Source of the DNA: Gentiana macrophylla
Lineage: Eukaryota; Streptophyta; Magnoliopsida; Gentianales; Gentianaceae
DNA: 64,000 nucleotides
Direction: 5' to 3'
Assembly: GCA_026214975.1 (NCBI GenBank)
Contig: CM047805.1
Location: 8,084,463-8,148,462 of the forward strand
Shown here: piece after piece, positions 23,135-33,709 of the stretch
How positions within the stretch are numbered: position 1 is the first letter of the stretch
Layout of the letters: every line of letters begins with the position of its first letter
Notes under the pieces: generated by a model
Told to the model about the DNA's origin: nothing
Databases searched by the model: none
What the model saw: the letters and a program-made list of their open reading frames with translations, nothing else
Position numbers and translations under genes: made by a program

Positions 23135-24608
23135 TAACTCCTAACCAGCCAAACACCGGGTAGTTGATAGTATAGCGAGATAAGTAAGGGGTCGATCCAC
23201 AGGGAATTGGGCTGTTGAAATCTAATTTCATTAACTCTCTCAATTGTTACTACTAATTATTACTAAACCTAAACTAAAGCGGAAAATAAACCGGACATAG
23301 GATTTTTGGTCCAAAGCCGGAAACACATAATTAAGAACAAACAAATAAGAACAACACGTAAGATAAAAACAGTCCTAAAGCTAAGGAAAACATAAAAGGA
23401 CCTAAACTAAGGAAACATGAAATCAAACAACGACAAACCATGTAATTTCAATCCTACCTCATCTCATGATTTTAACTCGAATTGTAGTTTCACCTTACGA
23501 AGGTAGGAATCCTACTTTAGTAATTAATTACCTATCAATCTCATCATCTTTCGATCTATAGAGATTAACGATATAAAACAAGGTGTAAGATCTTTCAATC
23601 TAATAACCTAGATAATCAACCTATCAACTTTCGTTATGTCAAGGTTAAAAATCACATCTTTTCTATGGTGATCTAGCCTAACAATGATTTTCATCAAGTT
23701 AGACAACGATTAGCAACCAATCTCTCGATCTAGTCACACATGGCATGATAATTGCATAGAAAAGATACAAAACGAATCATAAATCATGAATATAAAGCGA
23801 GGACTCGAATTAATTGAAGAAAAACTCACGGGGTTTGATACAATTGATGAATCCATGAATCTACAAAGAAGAGAAAAGCATCTAATCTAACCCGGATCAC
23901 CCGAGCACAAGGCTCGGGTGACCGCTCAAGCTCCCAAAGAAGTCTTTGCATTTCTTGCTCTCCTTTTAGAAATTATGTATGTGGAATTATGAGTTGTATT
24001 ATCAATGAATATGTTTTGGGGGCAGCTGGTATTTATAGTAAATTAGATGCAGACTTTCTGAACACTGGTTTCATGCCTGGAACACTGGTTCTATGTTGTG
24101 GAACGCCAGTTCCATTTCTGAACTCCAGTTCTACAAGATTTTTGAGCTCTCAGTATTGCTTTCACCTGAACGCCATGATTCTATATTGGAACGCCAGTTC
24201 CATGCTTGAACGCTGGTTCTGCCTATTCCTGAGCTGAACGGATTTGATCTTTGTCCTTATCTCTTAACAACCCATCCTTATCGTTTTGTAACAAACCTTA
24301 TCTCTTGGATATTCTAGATGATTCATGACTTGCTCTCCTTGATCTTATCCTTGCCACTTGTCAATTCCAAACTTCAACACTTGTGAGCTCTAATTAATCA
24401 ATGAATAACACCAAAATGTAATACAATTCCAAATTAATAATAAATCATCAATTAAGCACAAAATTCATTACATTTTGAAATTAACTCATTAAAAATATCA
24501 TTTGCTCAATATTTAAATATAAGGCTCGATTTCTATGAAAATAATACGAATATGGGGGAATTTTATATAAAATATATCGTTATAAATCATACAATTTGAC
24601 CCTTAACA
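23135..24608 (-). repeat. 5' LTR of outer element, part 2 (split)
   Basis: Remaining 1474 bp of the outer element's 5' LTR after the nested insertion. It aligns with 7188-8649. TATA box at 24030-24037 and palindromic words at 24055-24220 as in the other LTR. It ends CCCTTAACA at 24608, followed by GTGTG. It differs from the 3' LTR more than the inner LTRs differ from each other, in line with nesting order. Confidence 0.88.
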
Positions 24609-24613
24609 GTGTG

Positions 24614-26456
24614 CTTTAAAAACAGTTGTTACTTGTCTTTATGGGCAAGTGGGAGATTGTTGGATGTAGAGTGCCTGAAAGGCAATTGTTGCTTGTCTAT
24701 ACAGGCAAGTGGGAGATTTTTGGAAGTAGCGCCCGAAAGACAATTTATGTAATTGTTTTTATAATTAATAAATGACATATTTATTCTCATCTTATTACTT
24801 GCTTCGTGCTTATAAGTAATACACTACTGAAAACCCTAAGTCGTATCATATGTAGCCATATAACATAGTACGCAAGGATTAAGTTTATGGTGATACACTT
24901 AAATTGTTAGTCCATGATGAACTTAATCAAAGCATGAGGTCTATTGATTAAACCACCGTTAATGCTTCCAGAACACTTTATGGTGTGACCGTCTTATCCG
25001 GACCGTCGATATTGGTTATCTCAGTGGGGCATTTATATATGATGTAGTCATATAGGACTGGACCGATTTAATCTTCATTTCTCATATAATTCCGTGATTG
25101 AGAAATTTTATTAAATCACAAGATGATTATATATGTATTAACCTTAATCCTGAAGTGATTGCATAATCCTACTTGTTTCAAGATAGGGTTTGATGTGTTC
25201 GTTAAGGATCACTAAGAGGCGTGGTCTGAATCACTTTCACGTTGGCACTATTCTGGAATGAGTGAGAAGTGTGTGTCTCACAGATATGGAATCCATTCCT
25301 TCCCATTGTTGATTCTAGAAGCTGATCGATCGGCCGAGTTCGTATTGGTTATGAACTAATTGATCACTTGTGGTTAATGGTAAATAAGGATAAGACGTAA
25401 TGAAGAAGGTTTACGGAAATATTCCTGCTTCGTTACTGATAGTCTATGGAGGGTTAGTCTGTATATAATGATTATATCAATGGACACTTATTGACTCGAC
25501 TTTCTGAGAATATGTTATATCTATAATCGATAGATTCAGTTTCGGATTAATGGTGGCGTAATTTCGGAATTAATAAGTTGAGTAGAAATGTTCTGTTTGA
25601 TGAATATTTTATTCAATTTATTGTAGCTACTAGTTATAGGTCCATGGTCTCCGGGTTGGCTCCTAACACACGAGTGAATTCTCGTATTACGGAACCTTGA
25701 GAATAAATTAAATAGTTGGTCTATTTAATGAATATGCAAGTATTATTTATTTGGTAAACAATATGTAAAATATAAAAGACATTTTCTATTATCCCAAATG
25801 ACATTAAAAATGGCGCCATATTTTTTGATTTTGGGAAAATAAATTTTCTCCTAATTAATTATAATGTGGATAATGTAATTATTTATGTGTTAAATAATTA
25901 TAAATAAGAAATTAGTTTTCTTATTGGATAAATAGGACATTTTTTTTCCTATTGGATAAAGGTTTATTTTCCTAAAAGGAAAAGATAAATTTGTTTGTAA
26001 AAGATAAACTCTCAAATTATTAGTTATTTTCCTATTAAAAAGAGAGTATCTCCCAACACAAAATAAAAGGAATCCAACGCCATATTGAAAAAAAGGGACA
26101 CCAGTTACCTTCTGTAGGAGAGAAAAATTTAGTTTTCTTGTCTTAGCCATTGGGAAGAAGAAAAACTAGGTTTTTCTTGAAGGCATATTCGAGGAGGTTC
26201 GAATGCGAGGATCGACGTCCACCAGTCGTCGCTTGGAGATACAATCCGGAAGATCACGGCTTCTCTCCGGTTGGGGTTAATATACTAACCTTCTTGTAGA
26301 TTAATTTATTATGCGAATCATATCGTGGTAAAATCTGAAAACGAATTTTAATTCGTAGTTTCCGCTGTGCATGATCGAGTGTCTTGATCGGTGCTGTGAA
26401 TCAGATCTGACGATCCAATTATGGATCAGATCAGGATTTGGGTTTCTGTATATCCA
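24614..26456 (+). mobile_element. Copia-B, right segment with 3' LTR
   Basis: Continuation of Copia-B after the gypsy insertion. The last pol codons and the polypurine tract AAGTGGGAGAT (24647-24657) are followed by the LTR. The region from the PPT is partly duplicated with a 60-bp period, giving a second AAGTGGGAGAT at 24707-24717. No coding potential beyond this point; the frame at 25890-26150 lies in the LTR. Confidence 0.7.
24658..26456 (+). repeat. 3' LTR of Copia-B (right end approximate)
   Basis: It begins TGTTGGATGTAGAG directly after the PPT. The right end is placed near 26456, where the LTR-like sequence (GGGTTTCTG and following) gives way to the minisatellite. I could not confirm this because the other LTR is outside the window. 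Length about 1.8 kb. Confidence 0.55.
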
Positions 26457-26532
26457 GTATAATTGTGTTTAAATAAGGGAAATGGTAATGTAGTGCACAT
26501 ACTACTACATGCTTTATTTCTATGGATTGAAG

Positions 26533-26740
26533 AGATGGTAATGTGTAGGTATCGTGTATTTTGGGTGGAAATGTGCAAAAATCGTGGATTTTATGTGGTA
26601 ATGTGCAAGTATAGTGTATTTTGCCTGGAAAAATGCAAGTATCATGTATTTTCTATGGAAATGTGAAAATATGGAGAATTTTCTACGGAAATGTGCAAGT
26701 ATAGTGTATTTTGTGTGGAAATAAGCAAGTATCGTGTATA
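26533..26740. repeat. 30-bp minisatellite, left block
   Basis: About seven copies of a 30-bp unit resembling TGGAAATGTGCAAGTATCGT followed by GTATTTTGCG, with 10-25% variation between units. The same unit continues at 40858-41121 beyond the insertions, so one array was split. Frames across it read as a ten-residue repeat on both strands, a by-product of a period divisible by three. Confidence 0.85.
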
Positions 26741-26846
26741 CAGGGGCGCCCCTGGTGGAGGGCCAATGGGGCCATGGCCCCGAGCCCCCCAAAAAACTAT
26801 GAATTTAAGGGCCCCGTGAAAGTTTAACTCAATAGTATATATATAT
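26741..26846. mobile_element. hAT-like transposon fragment, left terminus
   Basis: It begins CAGGGGCGCCCCTGG and continues with runs of GGGCC and GGCCCC, which resembles the termini of plant hAT-like repeats starting CAGGGGCG. It interrupts the minisatellite. The likely other end is 40672-40833, on the far side of SIRE-2. An 8-bp duplication could not be confirmed. Family assignment is tentative. Confidence 0.4.
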
Positions 26847-28549
26847 TGTTGGTCCCTTGAAAAGGCTTTGGTTAAGTTTAGAGGGGTGGTGAATAAACTT
26901 AACACTTAAAACTTTGGAGTTAACAAATTCACGCAACTTCAAAGACCTGTGATGTTTCAGAGTCTCTTGAGACCTCGTTAGCTGGCGATGAGACGATGAG
27001 TCTCTTGACAGTTTAGTTTGTTTGAATTTGTGCAATGGAATTATATCAAAATTAAGCCTTAGTACTTGTTGTTAAATATGATACTAAGTATTAGATACTC
27101 AAATTAGTGCAAGTGTGTGATTTCGGTTGCTAGATTCGATAGGTTGATGAATGAAATAAACTAAGTGCAGTAAATCTTTGAAAGTAAGTAGGCGATTTAT
27201 AGTGGTTCCGGGTGGCGTAATCTGTCGACCCACTCTTCTCTGTGATGTTGGAGGAAATTCACTAGAGATCTTTGATGTAGTTGTTACAAAGATTCCTAAG
27301 TTGTTTGTCCTTCACCAATAACTATGGCTTCACAAACTGGCCGGGAACAGTAGGATTGTCGCTCCTGAGTCTTCCACTGGTCCTTGAAGGGGTAGGATTG
27401 CCTCTTCACCACTCCACCACAAACAACAAATCTTTCACACCCAACGAGATGCTTCACTTTGTCTTGGCGAGGTTCTTTATGAAATAAAGATTGAATCAAG
27501 TAAATGATTCAATTGCGGCGGCTTGATTAGGATGATGTAATCGCAGACTTGCGATCTTCAAGTGTGTAGTCTTGATGCGGCTTGAATACGAGAATGCACT
27601 TGAAGAAATTTACTAGATCGGCTGACTTTATGCTCAAAGAAGTTCAAGAGGGTGTTTTTCATTTCGAGATTAACACTTAAAGTTTATCCAAAATACATCA
27701 TCTTTTACGAGTTGAAAGTCTTCTATTTATAGGCAAGAATGCATGTGACTTATATTTGAATTTCAAATGTAACCGTTCCTTGTTTTTGTCCCATCCGATT
27801 TGCATTCATCACTATTCATAGGATCGACATCTTTGTCGTAATTCCTTTTGACGATCGCGATCATGTCCACCTTGACTTGTGTCCATTGGATAAAGTCCTA
27901 ATCATCCTAACGTTCTTTTAATCCTAACCACCGATTTGTTTGATCAAATCGGAGGTAGTTGGTCGTCCTATCCATGTAATCTTAAAAATAATCTTGAATT
28001 AATCGAGGTATATATCAAGGCCAGTTCATCAATTTCTTTGAAGTTACAATCGATCTGCTTGATCATGATATTTCGTGTATAAAATACAATGCAATGATTC
28101 CTTTTATCTAACTTTTAATTGTGAAGTTAGATTACACCATTTTAAATATAACTAAGTTCCAAACATCATCCAACTTATGGAACTTAGACCTTCTACACAA
28201 GTTATATGTAATCGCTTTTAGGTCATCACAGACTTGCCTAAATTCGATTCCATATCCTTGACTTTAATTACTAAGTTTGATCCCTTAGCCTTACAGAATC
28301 GAGTTTGAACCCTCACCTTGGGTCTTGATCTTGGCGGAGTTCCCGACTAGTCTCATCGACCTATCTACCCTACTGACCTGAACCAGATCTAGCATTACAA
28401 TTCAAATGACCATTACAATTGCTTGTTTGATCAAACCTAATTGTGAATCAAACCCTAATAAACCTATACATTTGATCTAGACATCTTTTGCCTTTGCACT
28501 ATAACAACTAGTATGGCACTCATCATCAAAACTAAAAATAAGTTCAACA
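26847..28549 (-). repeat. 3' LTR of SIRE-2
   Basis: 1703 bp, plus-strand ends TGTTGGTCCC and TTCAACA. TATA box at 27724-27731 (minus). Long stretches are identical to the 5' LTR, but differences cluster where the 5' LTR has CTGCTG or CAGCAG. The frame at 27281-27499 lies wholly in the LTR. Confidence 0.92.
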
Positions 28550-28565
28550 ATTTCCCCTTTTGGTG
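28550..28565 (-). other. Polypurine tract of SIRE-2
   Basis: On the minus strand ACCAAAAGGGGAAAT directly precedes the 3' LTR. Usual site for priming plus-strand DNA. Confidence 0.75.
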
Positions 28566-28788
28566 ATGATGCCACTACCCTCACCTATCAAAGAAAGCAA
28601 AAGATATAAAACAAAAAAACAGAACAAATTCAGTCAATTCTCATTAAAATCATTGCTCGATTATTACAAACTAGATGCAAAGAAAGATAAAGAATGACAA
28701 GTATCTTTGATCTATTGTCTCTTCTCTCTTTCTTGTCTAGCCTTCTCAAACTGCTCTTGATAAGTTCTCGATTTGTTCTATCATATCC

Positions 28789-29202
28789 TCATCCATTCAT
28801 TTTCAATCGGTGTAAATTCAATGTAGGGATTGACTTGCTTCCACCAGCCTCATGCTTGAGTAGGATAAGATTGATGTCATTCACTCTGAATCCAAACTTC
28901 ATGTACAGTTCTTTGAATTCATCAAGTGAGTCCTTTGCTTTTGTGATAGGTAAGGTCCTATCACCTCTGCCACTTCTTCCACCTTTTCCACCTCTGCCTC
29001 CTCTGTAAGTTGCCCTTAAGGCTCTGACTCTTGCTTCCCAAAATTTTAATCCCAAGAAAGAGTTAAGACCTTCATGAAACCCCATGTCATGATAAGGTCT
29101 CCTCCTGTTGTAATACTCTTTCTTGTACTGTCTAAGAAGATCATCAGTAAGTTGAACTCTGCCAGGTGCAGGTTGCCTGAAAGCGTTGGTTTCATCACCC
29201 AT
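28789..29202 (-). CDS. Envelope-position protein, C-terminal part with RGG box (SIRE-2)
   Basis: A 137-residue frame, the C-terminal end of the third coding region of SIRE-2. It includes LTDDLLRQYKKEYYNRRRPYHDMGF at about 18-42 and a glycine/arginine tract RGGRGGKGGRSGRGDR at about 67-82, an RGG-box-like sequence typical of RNA-binding proteins. It then ends in a mixed acidic/hydrophobic tail. It overlaps 29046-29993 in another frame, so a single frameshift near 29200 separates the two halves. I see no transmembrane segment, unlike a true envelope C-terminus. Function unknown. Confidence 0.7.
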   Translation of the reverse strand: MGDETNAFRQPAPGRVQLTDDLLRQYKKEYYNRRRPYHDMGFHEGLNSFLGLKFWEARVRALRATYRGGRGGKGGRSGRGDRTLPITKAKDSLDEFKELYMKFGFRVNDINLILLKHEAGGSKSIPTLNLHRLKMNG

Positions 29203-29993
29203 CTCTTTTGTGCAAAGAGTCTTGCGACCTCCTTTGTCGCAATTGATTGGCCCTCTTCCCCCTTAGTGACATCATCAACAAAACGGGATATAAGGCCTTG
29301 TATACCCTCCTGTGATACTATCACTCTATTCAATTGACCTTCCATAGTTCCAGTTCTAGTATCAATAGCAGTGATCCTGGATTGCAATGTCTCCTCCAGT
29401 TTGTTGATCCTTTCAGTAAGTTTGGGATCAGGCAAAGCAGGTTGTTGTGCAGCAGTAGGCTCAGAAGGTTCAGGTGTAGCAGCAAGTTTGTCAAGTTTCT
29501 GATGGATAGAAAGAAGTTGGTCTTTCAGAAACTTATCTTTCAAAGTATTCCCTTGCTTGATTATTCTGACATCTAGCATCATATCATTGACAGCATTTTG
29601 AGTGGATGCAAAATTTGAAGCAACTGTATCAGCAGATTGTCTGTTTTCATTTACCATCTTCATCAGTTCTTCAAATCTCTGTTCTTGCCTGTCCAGTTGA
29701 GTTCTTAACTGTTGCATATCATTTCTGACAGTTCTTAACTCATTGAAAACTTCAACTGGCACTCCACTGGTCATTCTACTATCAGTAGGTCCATCAGCAG
29801 GCTCCTCAACTCTATATTGTGCCTGTTGTCTGCTGATGACCATTGCCTTACTCATATCTCTCCCAGCAGGGGGAGGTCCTTCCTCAACCATAGCACCAAG
29901 AATATCTTCCATGACTGGATCTTGTGCAGGTTCTTCAGCAGCTTCTTCTTCTCCAAAAATTTGAAACTCGTCATCACTGTAGTCATAGTCCAA
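29046..29993 (-). CDS. Envelope-position protein, coiled-coil part (SIRE-2)
   Basis: A 315-residue frame. Residues 1-45 are very acidic. Residues about 75-165 and 185-245 are rich in Q, E, L and N with heptad-like spacing (LRTVRNDMQQLRTQLDRQEQ and onward), indicating long coiled coils, with a proline-rich break near 175-190. After about residue 270 the reading is out of frame: the natural continuation is 28789-29202. Coiled coils are reported for the extra ORF of SIRE-like elements. No signal peptide or membrane anchor is visible here. Could be a structural or RNA-binding accessory protein. Confidence 0.75.
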   Translation of the reverse strand: MDYDYSDDEFQIFGEEEAAEEPAQDPVMEDILGAMVEEGPPPAGRDMSKAMVISRQQAQYRVEEPADGPTDSRMTSGVPVEVFNELRTVRNDMQQLRTQLDRQEQRFEELMKMVNENRQSADTVASNFASTQNAVNDMMLDVRIIKQGNTLKDKFLKDQLLSIHQKLDKLAATPEPSEPTAAQQPALPDPKLTERINKLEETLQSRITAIDTRTGTMEGQLNRVIVSQEGIQGLISRFVDDVTKGEEGQSIATKEVARLFAQKRWVMKPTLSGNLHLAEFNLLMIFLDSTRKSITTGGDLIMTWGFMKVLTLSWD

Positions 29994-31535
29994 AGAAATG
30001 TTCTTTGATTGATTAACAACAAAGCCTCTTGACTATCCTTCCCTCTGACAGGCCTTGGCCTCAGCAGATCTCCACTACAAAGAGCCTCTTCAACAACATG
30101 GGTTTCCTCCAAGCCCAAATCGAGTTTCAACCTTTGTCCAGTCTTTGTTTGAGACTCAAGCGCTGTACCTTCTGCTCCAACCTTTGTGCAGTGTCTTTGT
30201 TTGTACTCCAAAGAACTGCACCTCCTCTTTAGCTCTCTGTGGGTTGAATGTAGCCTCATTATCCACTTGGAAACCTTCTGCATGACCAATTTTGTGCAGG
30301 ATGATGGCAGTTTTAGTAAGAATTCCCTCAAAGTCAAAACCATCTTGATATTCAATGGATTCTTCCGGTGGCACTAGGTTCGATGAAATCGAAGAACCTT
30401 TTCTCCATCAAAATCCTCACTGCTCAAAGATCGCCAGTTTGTGCGAGACTACTTACAACATGGAATGTACTTGGTTCATCACCACCCTACCAAAGACTCG
30501 AGTAATGCCTTCATTGACCAATGCCTCCAAATCATCCATGGTGAGATCCTGTAGATCCTCATCCATCTCTCGATCTCTGGGCCCTCGGCATACTTACCAA
30601 GATCGATGAACTATTGTGCGGGTTGTTCTATGATTACTGCGATCGCCTTTGGTTTGTCCCGGTCCGAGGAAATCTCCTCTAGAATCTGATGATGAGGAAG
30701 AATCATCATCTCCATCTCTTGGATCCCTAAACATGATACCTTCTTCTTTCTGTTGCTCATCAAACAGATCCATTAATCTTGATTGCAGCAAGCTAGTATC
30801 AATCAGATCCAGCAGGTTTTCCACTCCCAGCTTTTCAAAAGCCCATTCTTCAAGATCTGTCATTGGTTCAAGAAATGGCTTTTGTCTCTTGTAGAAACCA
30901 AACTTCCTCTCAAAATAGTCGGCAATTTCTGTCAAGTTTGGGATCTACATACTGCGTCTGTTTTCTTTCTTTGTTTCACATGCCTTTCAAATGGCAAAAG
31001 GATCTCCTGGGGCATCATCTCCAAGACCTTGTTGACCTCAAAGGTTCCAACAAGTAGGTTCATGGTTTCTTCAATGAGATGTTTGAAAGTCAATGAGGTT
31101 CTTTGAGATTGTACATTTGTGCCTACTACTTCCATCTGCATGCACACTTGGTTCCCACGACTTACATGCTCATCGGCAGGTCGGCAGCAGATGACTACTC
31201 TTCCCCGAGTTCTTGCCACACTTGCGAGGGTCTTCAACCAAGTCTTCAATTGTCTTTTCAACTACCACAAAGAGTTCGAGTTCGGTGGTTTGTTGTGGTT
31301 CCTCGAGAGATACTACAAGGCCTCAGGCTCGAGTCGAGATCTGTCAGTATATCTTCAACAGTTTGCTCAACAACAACTTTGTCCGGCAAGATCGATGAGA
31401 CTTGACACCCTCTCCAGGTGAGGAGTCAGTAATATCCACAGGCCTGATTATAGTCAAGGGCTCAGCCTCAACAGCCTCTCCTTCTGCTTCTACTGGTGCT
31501 TCCTCTTGGATTTTTTGAGCTTCCAAGTTTCTTAA
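29994..31535 (-). pseudogene. Envelope-position protein, broken middle part (SIRE-2)
   Basis: Fragments at 29852-30355, 30594-30935, 30932-31261 and 31344-31526 form the middle of the third coding region. The piece at 30594-30935 is the clearest: it has EIADYFERKFGFYKRQKPF at its start, a DLEEWAFEKLGVENLLDLI helix, and a serine/aspartate-rich tail. The piece at 31344-31526 is glutamate-rich (EAEGEAVEAEPL). Frames are lost around 30360-30600 and 31150-31410, exactly where CAG/CTG-rich words look altered, so some breaks may be artefacts. Confidence 0.6.
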
Positions 31536-32219
31536 TTATTTTCCCTTTCCATGTTTCTTCTTTTTGGCAATCTCCTTCATTCTTTTGGAGAGGGATTCAT
31601 CATCATATTTTCCAGTAGATTTTATCTTTCTACTAGCTTCCTTCTGTTGTCCCCTCAAAATTTCAACAATGATTTTTCTTGCACTGACTCTGGCAGGTCG
31701 AGAACCTCCACTTGACCTCGGCGGACTTATCGATGCAATCTTTGTTACCTTTCTTGTTTTCTTTGAAGGCTTTGAACCTTCATTTATTTTCTTTGTATCT
31801 CCACCCTTTCTTTTCTCAGCAGCTTTCTTTGGTGCAGCAGGTTTGACAGATTTCTTTTTAGATTGCTTAACTTGCTCACCACCAGCATCACCATCATTAT
31901 CATCATTATCATCACCAGCAGCCTCTCCAGCAACCTCTTCATCATCATCTAGACCAGGAATAGCATAATCAATTTCCTTCTTGTATCTAGACTGATTTAT
32001 CTTCTCAGATTCAAGATTAGGAACTTCCAAATGATTCAGCAAGGTCTGAATCATCAATCCTAAGGGTAAGGCCTTTGATTTCCTTTTCCCTACTTTCTCC
32101 TCCTTGGCTACTTTCTTCATATAATGAATGAAATAACCAGCCCAATCAAACTTCATGCTCCTGCAGATGATAATCATCAGCTCTATCTTGGGTCCCGATA
32201 GAGTATCCATACTGCCCAA
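31536..32219 (-). CDS. Envelope-position protein, acidic and lysine-rich segment (SIRE-2)
   Basis: A 227-residue frame. Residues 1-80 look globular (FDWAGYFIHYMKKV at about 24-37, LPLGLMIQTLLNHLEVPN at about 52-69), resembling in style the conserved domain of plant envelope-like or putative plant transposon proteins. Residues about 88-112 are almost wholly acidic and about 115-175 strongly basic with K-rich clusters that could act as nuclear localisation signals. The C-terminal end (KRMKEIAKKKKHGKGK) is also basic. It joins 32220-32680 upstream through frameshifts. Function unknown. Confidence 0.7.
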   Translation of the reverse strand: MGSMDTLSGPKIELMIIICRSMKFDWAGYFIHYMKKVAKEEKVGKRKSKALPLGLMIQTLLNHLEVPNLESEKINQSRYKKEIDYAIPGLDDDEEVAGEAAGDDNDDNDGDAGGEQVKQSKKKSVKPAAPKKAAEKRKGGDTKKINEGSKPSKKTRKVTKIASISPPRSSGGSRPARVSARKIIVEILRGQQKEASRKIKSTGKYDDESLSKRMKEIAKKKKHGKGK

Positions 32220-32678
32220 CTAGTCCAAGTATGTTCTTTGCAATGAGCTTGCTCGTGAGATCGTACTCATTTCCAATATGTCTGCAGTTGATGCACAATA
32301 CGGATTTGGTGGTTGCATTTGTTTTAATCGATCAACAAGCGTCATTTTGTCCAATCCCATTGCTTCAAGATTGATGAACCATCCACCACTTCTTCAAATC
32401 CAAACACTTCCTCAAGAGACTAGAGGAGATTACAAGCTCCTCAAAGATTCACGATTGTCTTGAATGCTTGATTCCTTCTACCACAACCATATTCTTCCGA
32501 AATCAATAACATTGGTGTATGAGATTGTTTCTAATCTGATATTGAGTTTGTTCTCCAAGCCTGCAAACCTCCTTATTCTTCGACCTATATTAATAGCCAA
32601 CTCTGTTTGGTTTGCATCAACAACATAGCCTCTAACACTTTGGCTTGATTTGATTTGAACTTCAATCCTTTCCGCCAT
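32220..32678 (-). pseudogene. Envelope-position protein, N-terminal part (SIRE-2)
   Basis: The frame 32478-32678 begins MAERIEVQIKSSQSVRGYVV and is the likely start of the third coding region, since A-rich, stop-rich leader sequence lies upstream in element sense. It runs for 66 residues, then breaks. In another frame 32220-32320 continues with NCRHIGNEYDLTSKLIAKN toward the 31536-32219 segment. The intervening 32320-32477 is garbled. No hydrophobic signal sequence is seen at the N-terminus. Confidence 0.6.
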
Positions 32679-32699
32679 TGAAATAAGTAAAAAAAAAAA

Positions 32700-33330
32700 G
32701 ATGAAGAAGAATTGCTCTCAAATCTGTGTTCACACAATGTAGGATTTGCAGTGATAAAGCAGAAATTGCAAGTAGAGAATCCGTGTATGTGATCGATTAT
32801 ATAGACAGTGGGTAGTTGAAACTGTCAGTGCACGTACATCCATGTCAACCATGATTAATCTAAATAAATGCTGGCTTGACACGTGTTCCAAAACGTATGA
32901 TAACCGTTAGATCGTGTAAACTGCGGTTATAGAGATAAAATAAATATCCCGCCAAATATGCTTTTTGACTTTAATAACTTTGACTGAGTAACGTTCCATC
33001 CAGCAGGGTGATCCTCAGCAGGGTGGGCTCAGCAGTCTGCTGATAAATAGGCTTCAGCAGCCTGCTGACATATGTACTCTGCTGATCCCTGTTTTCTTCT
33101 TGTTTTGTTCAATTGATAATACAAGATGAAGTTTAATACCAATGACTGATCTGTCAAGTGAGCTCACCCAAAATGACAAAGACCAATCCCCTTGGCAACC
33201 TCATTTGCTCAATTGTCCAAACATAAGTACATGGAATTGTTGATACCAATGACTAATCTGCTAAGTGAGCTCACCCAACATAGCAAAGACTAATCCCCTT
33301 GGTGAATTCGATACATTCTTTCGAATATCG
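32700..33330 (-). other. Spacer between pol and third coding region (SIRE-2)
   Basis: No gene. It holds TCAGCAG/CTGCTGA palindromes (TCAGCAGTCTGCTGA at 33029-33043, TCAGCAGCCTGCTGA at 33054-33068). It also holds a direct repeat of about 60 bp with period 107 (33138-33199 and 33245-33303), beginning ACCAATGACT and ending near AATCCCCTTGG. It could carry signals for expression of the downstream ORF, but nothing specific is recognisable. Confidence 0.6.
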
Positions 33331-33709
33331 ATCCAACTTTAATAATTCCAAGTTCAATCCTTAGTTTAGCAAATCTTTCACTATCAAGTGGTTTAGTGAA
33401 GATATCGACAAGTTGATCTTGATGAGGATGTATAGAACCACCACATCTTTCTTTTCAACATGATCTTTTATAAAATGATGTCTCACATCAATGTGCTTGG
33501 TTCTGAGTGCAAAACAGATTTTCTACGTGATTGCAATTGCACTTGTGTTATCACACATAATTGGAATTTCCTTTTCTTCAATTCCATAGTCCCTTAATTG
33601 TTGTCTTAGCCAAAGTACTTGTGCACAACAACTTCCAGCAGCAATGTATTCAGCTTCAGCAGTGGAAGTTGATATAGAATTCTATTTCTTGCTAAACCAG
33701 GAAACCAGT
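33330..33709 (-). pseudogene. RNase H C-terminal part (SIRE-2)
   Basis: Out of frame with the RT ORF because of an indel in a T-run near 33745. The minus strand encodes STAEAEYIAAGSCCAQ at about 33615-33665, and KHIDVRHHFIKDHVEKKDV at about 33430-33490, both Copia RNase H landmarks. The STAEAEY catalytic glutamates are kept. One in-frame stop replaces a residue between SWFSKK and NSISTSTAE. Confidence 0.75.

Larger units (their letters stand above)
7122..24608 (-). mobile_element. Non-autonomous Athila-related LTR element (outer element)
   Basis: A complete LTR insertion bounded by GTGTG at 7117-7121 and 24609-24613. Without the nested element and its duplication it is about 5.66 kb: 3' LTR 7122-8649, internal region 8650-11238, and 5' LTR 11239-11304 plus 23135-24608. 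The internal region is only 2.6 kb. It has a gypsy-type PBS and polypurine tract but no gag, protease, RT or integrase. Its 3' non-coding part is clearly homologous to that of the autonomous inner element (12919-13960). It fits a large retrotransposon derivative (LARD) mobilised by proteins of a related Athila element. The strand follows from PBS and PPT positions. Confidence 0.85.

Noticed and set aside
29074..31421. Numerous plus-strand frames opposite the third ORF of SIRE-2
   Set aside because: Antisense shadows of the minus-strand coding sequence with no domain.
28789..32678. True retroviral envelope gene
   Set aside because: Position fits, but no signal peptide, membrane anchor or furin-like site is visible, and the RGG box argues against it.
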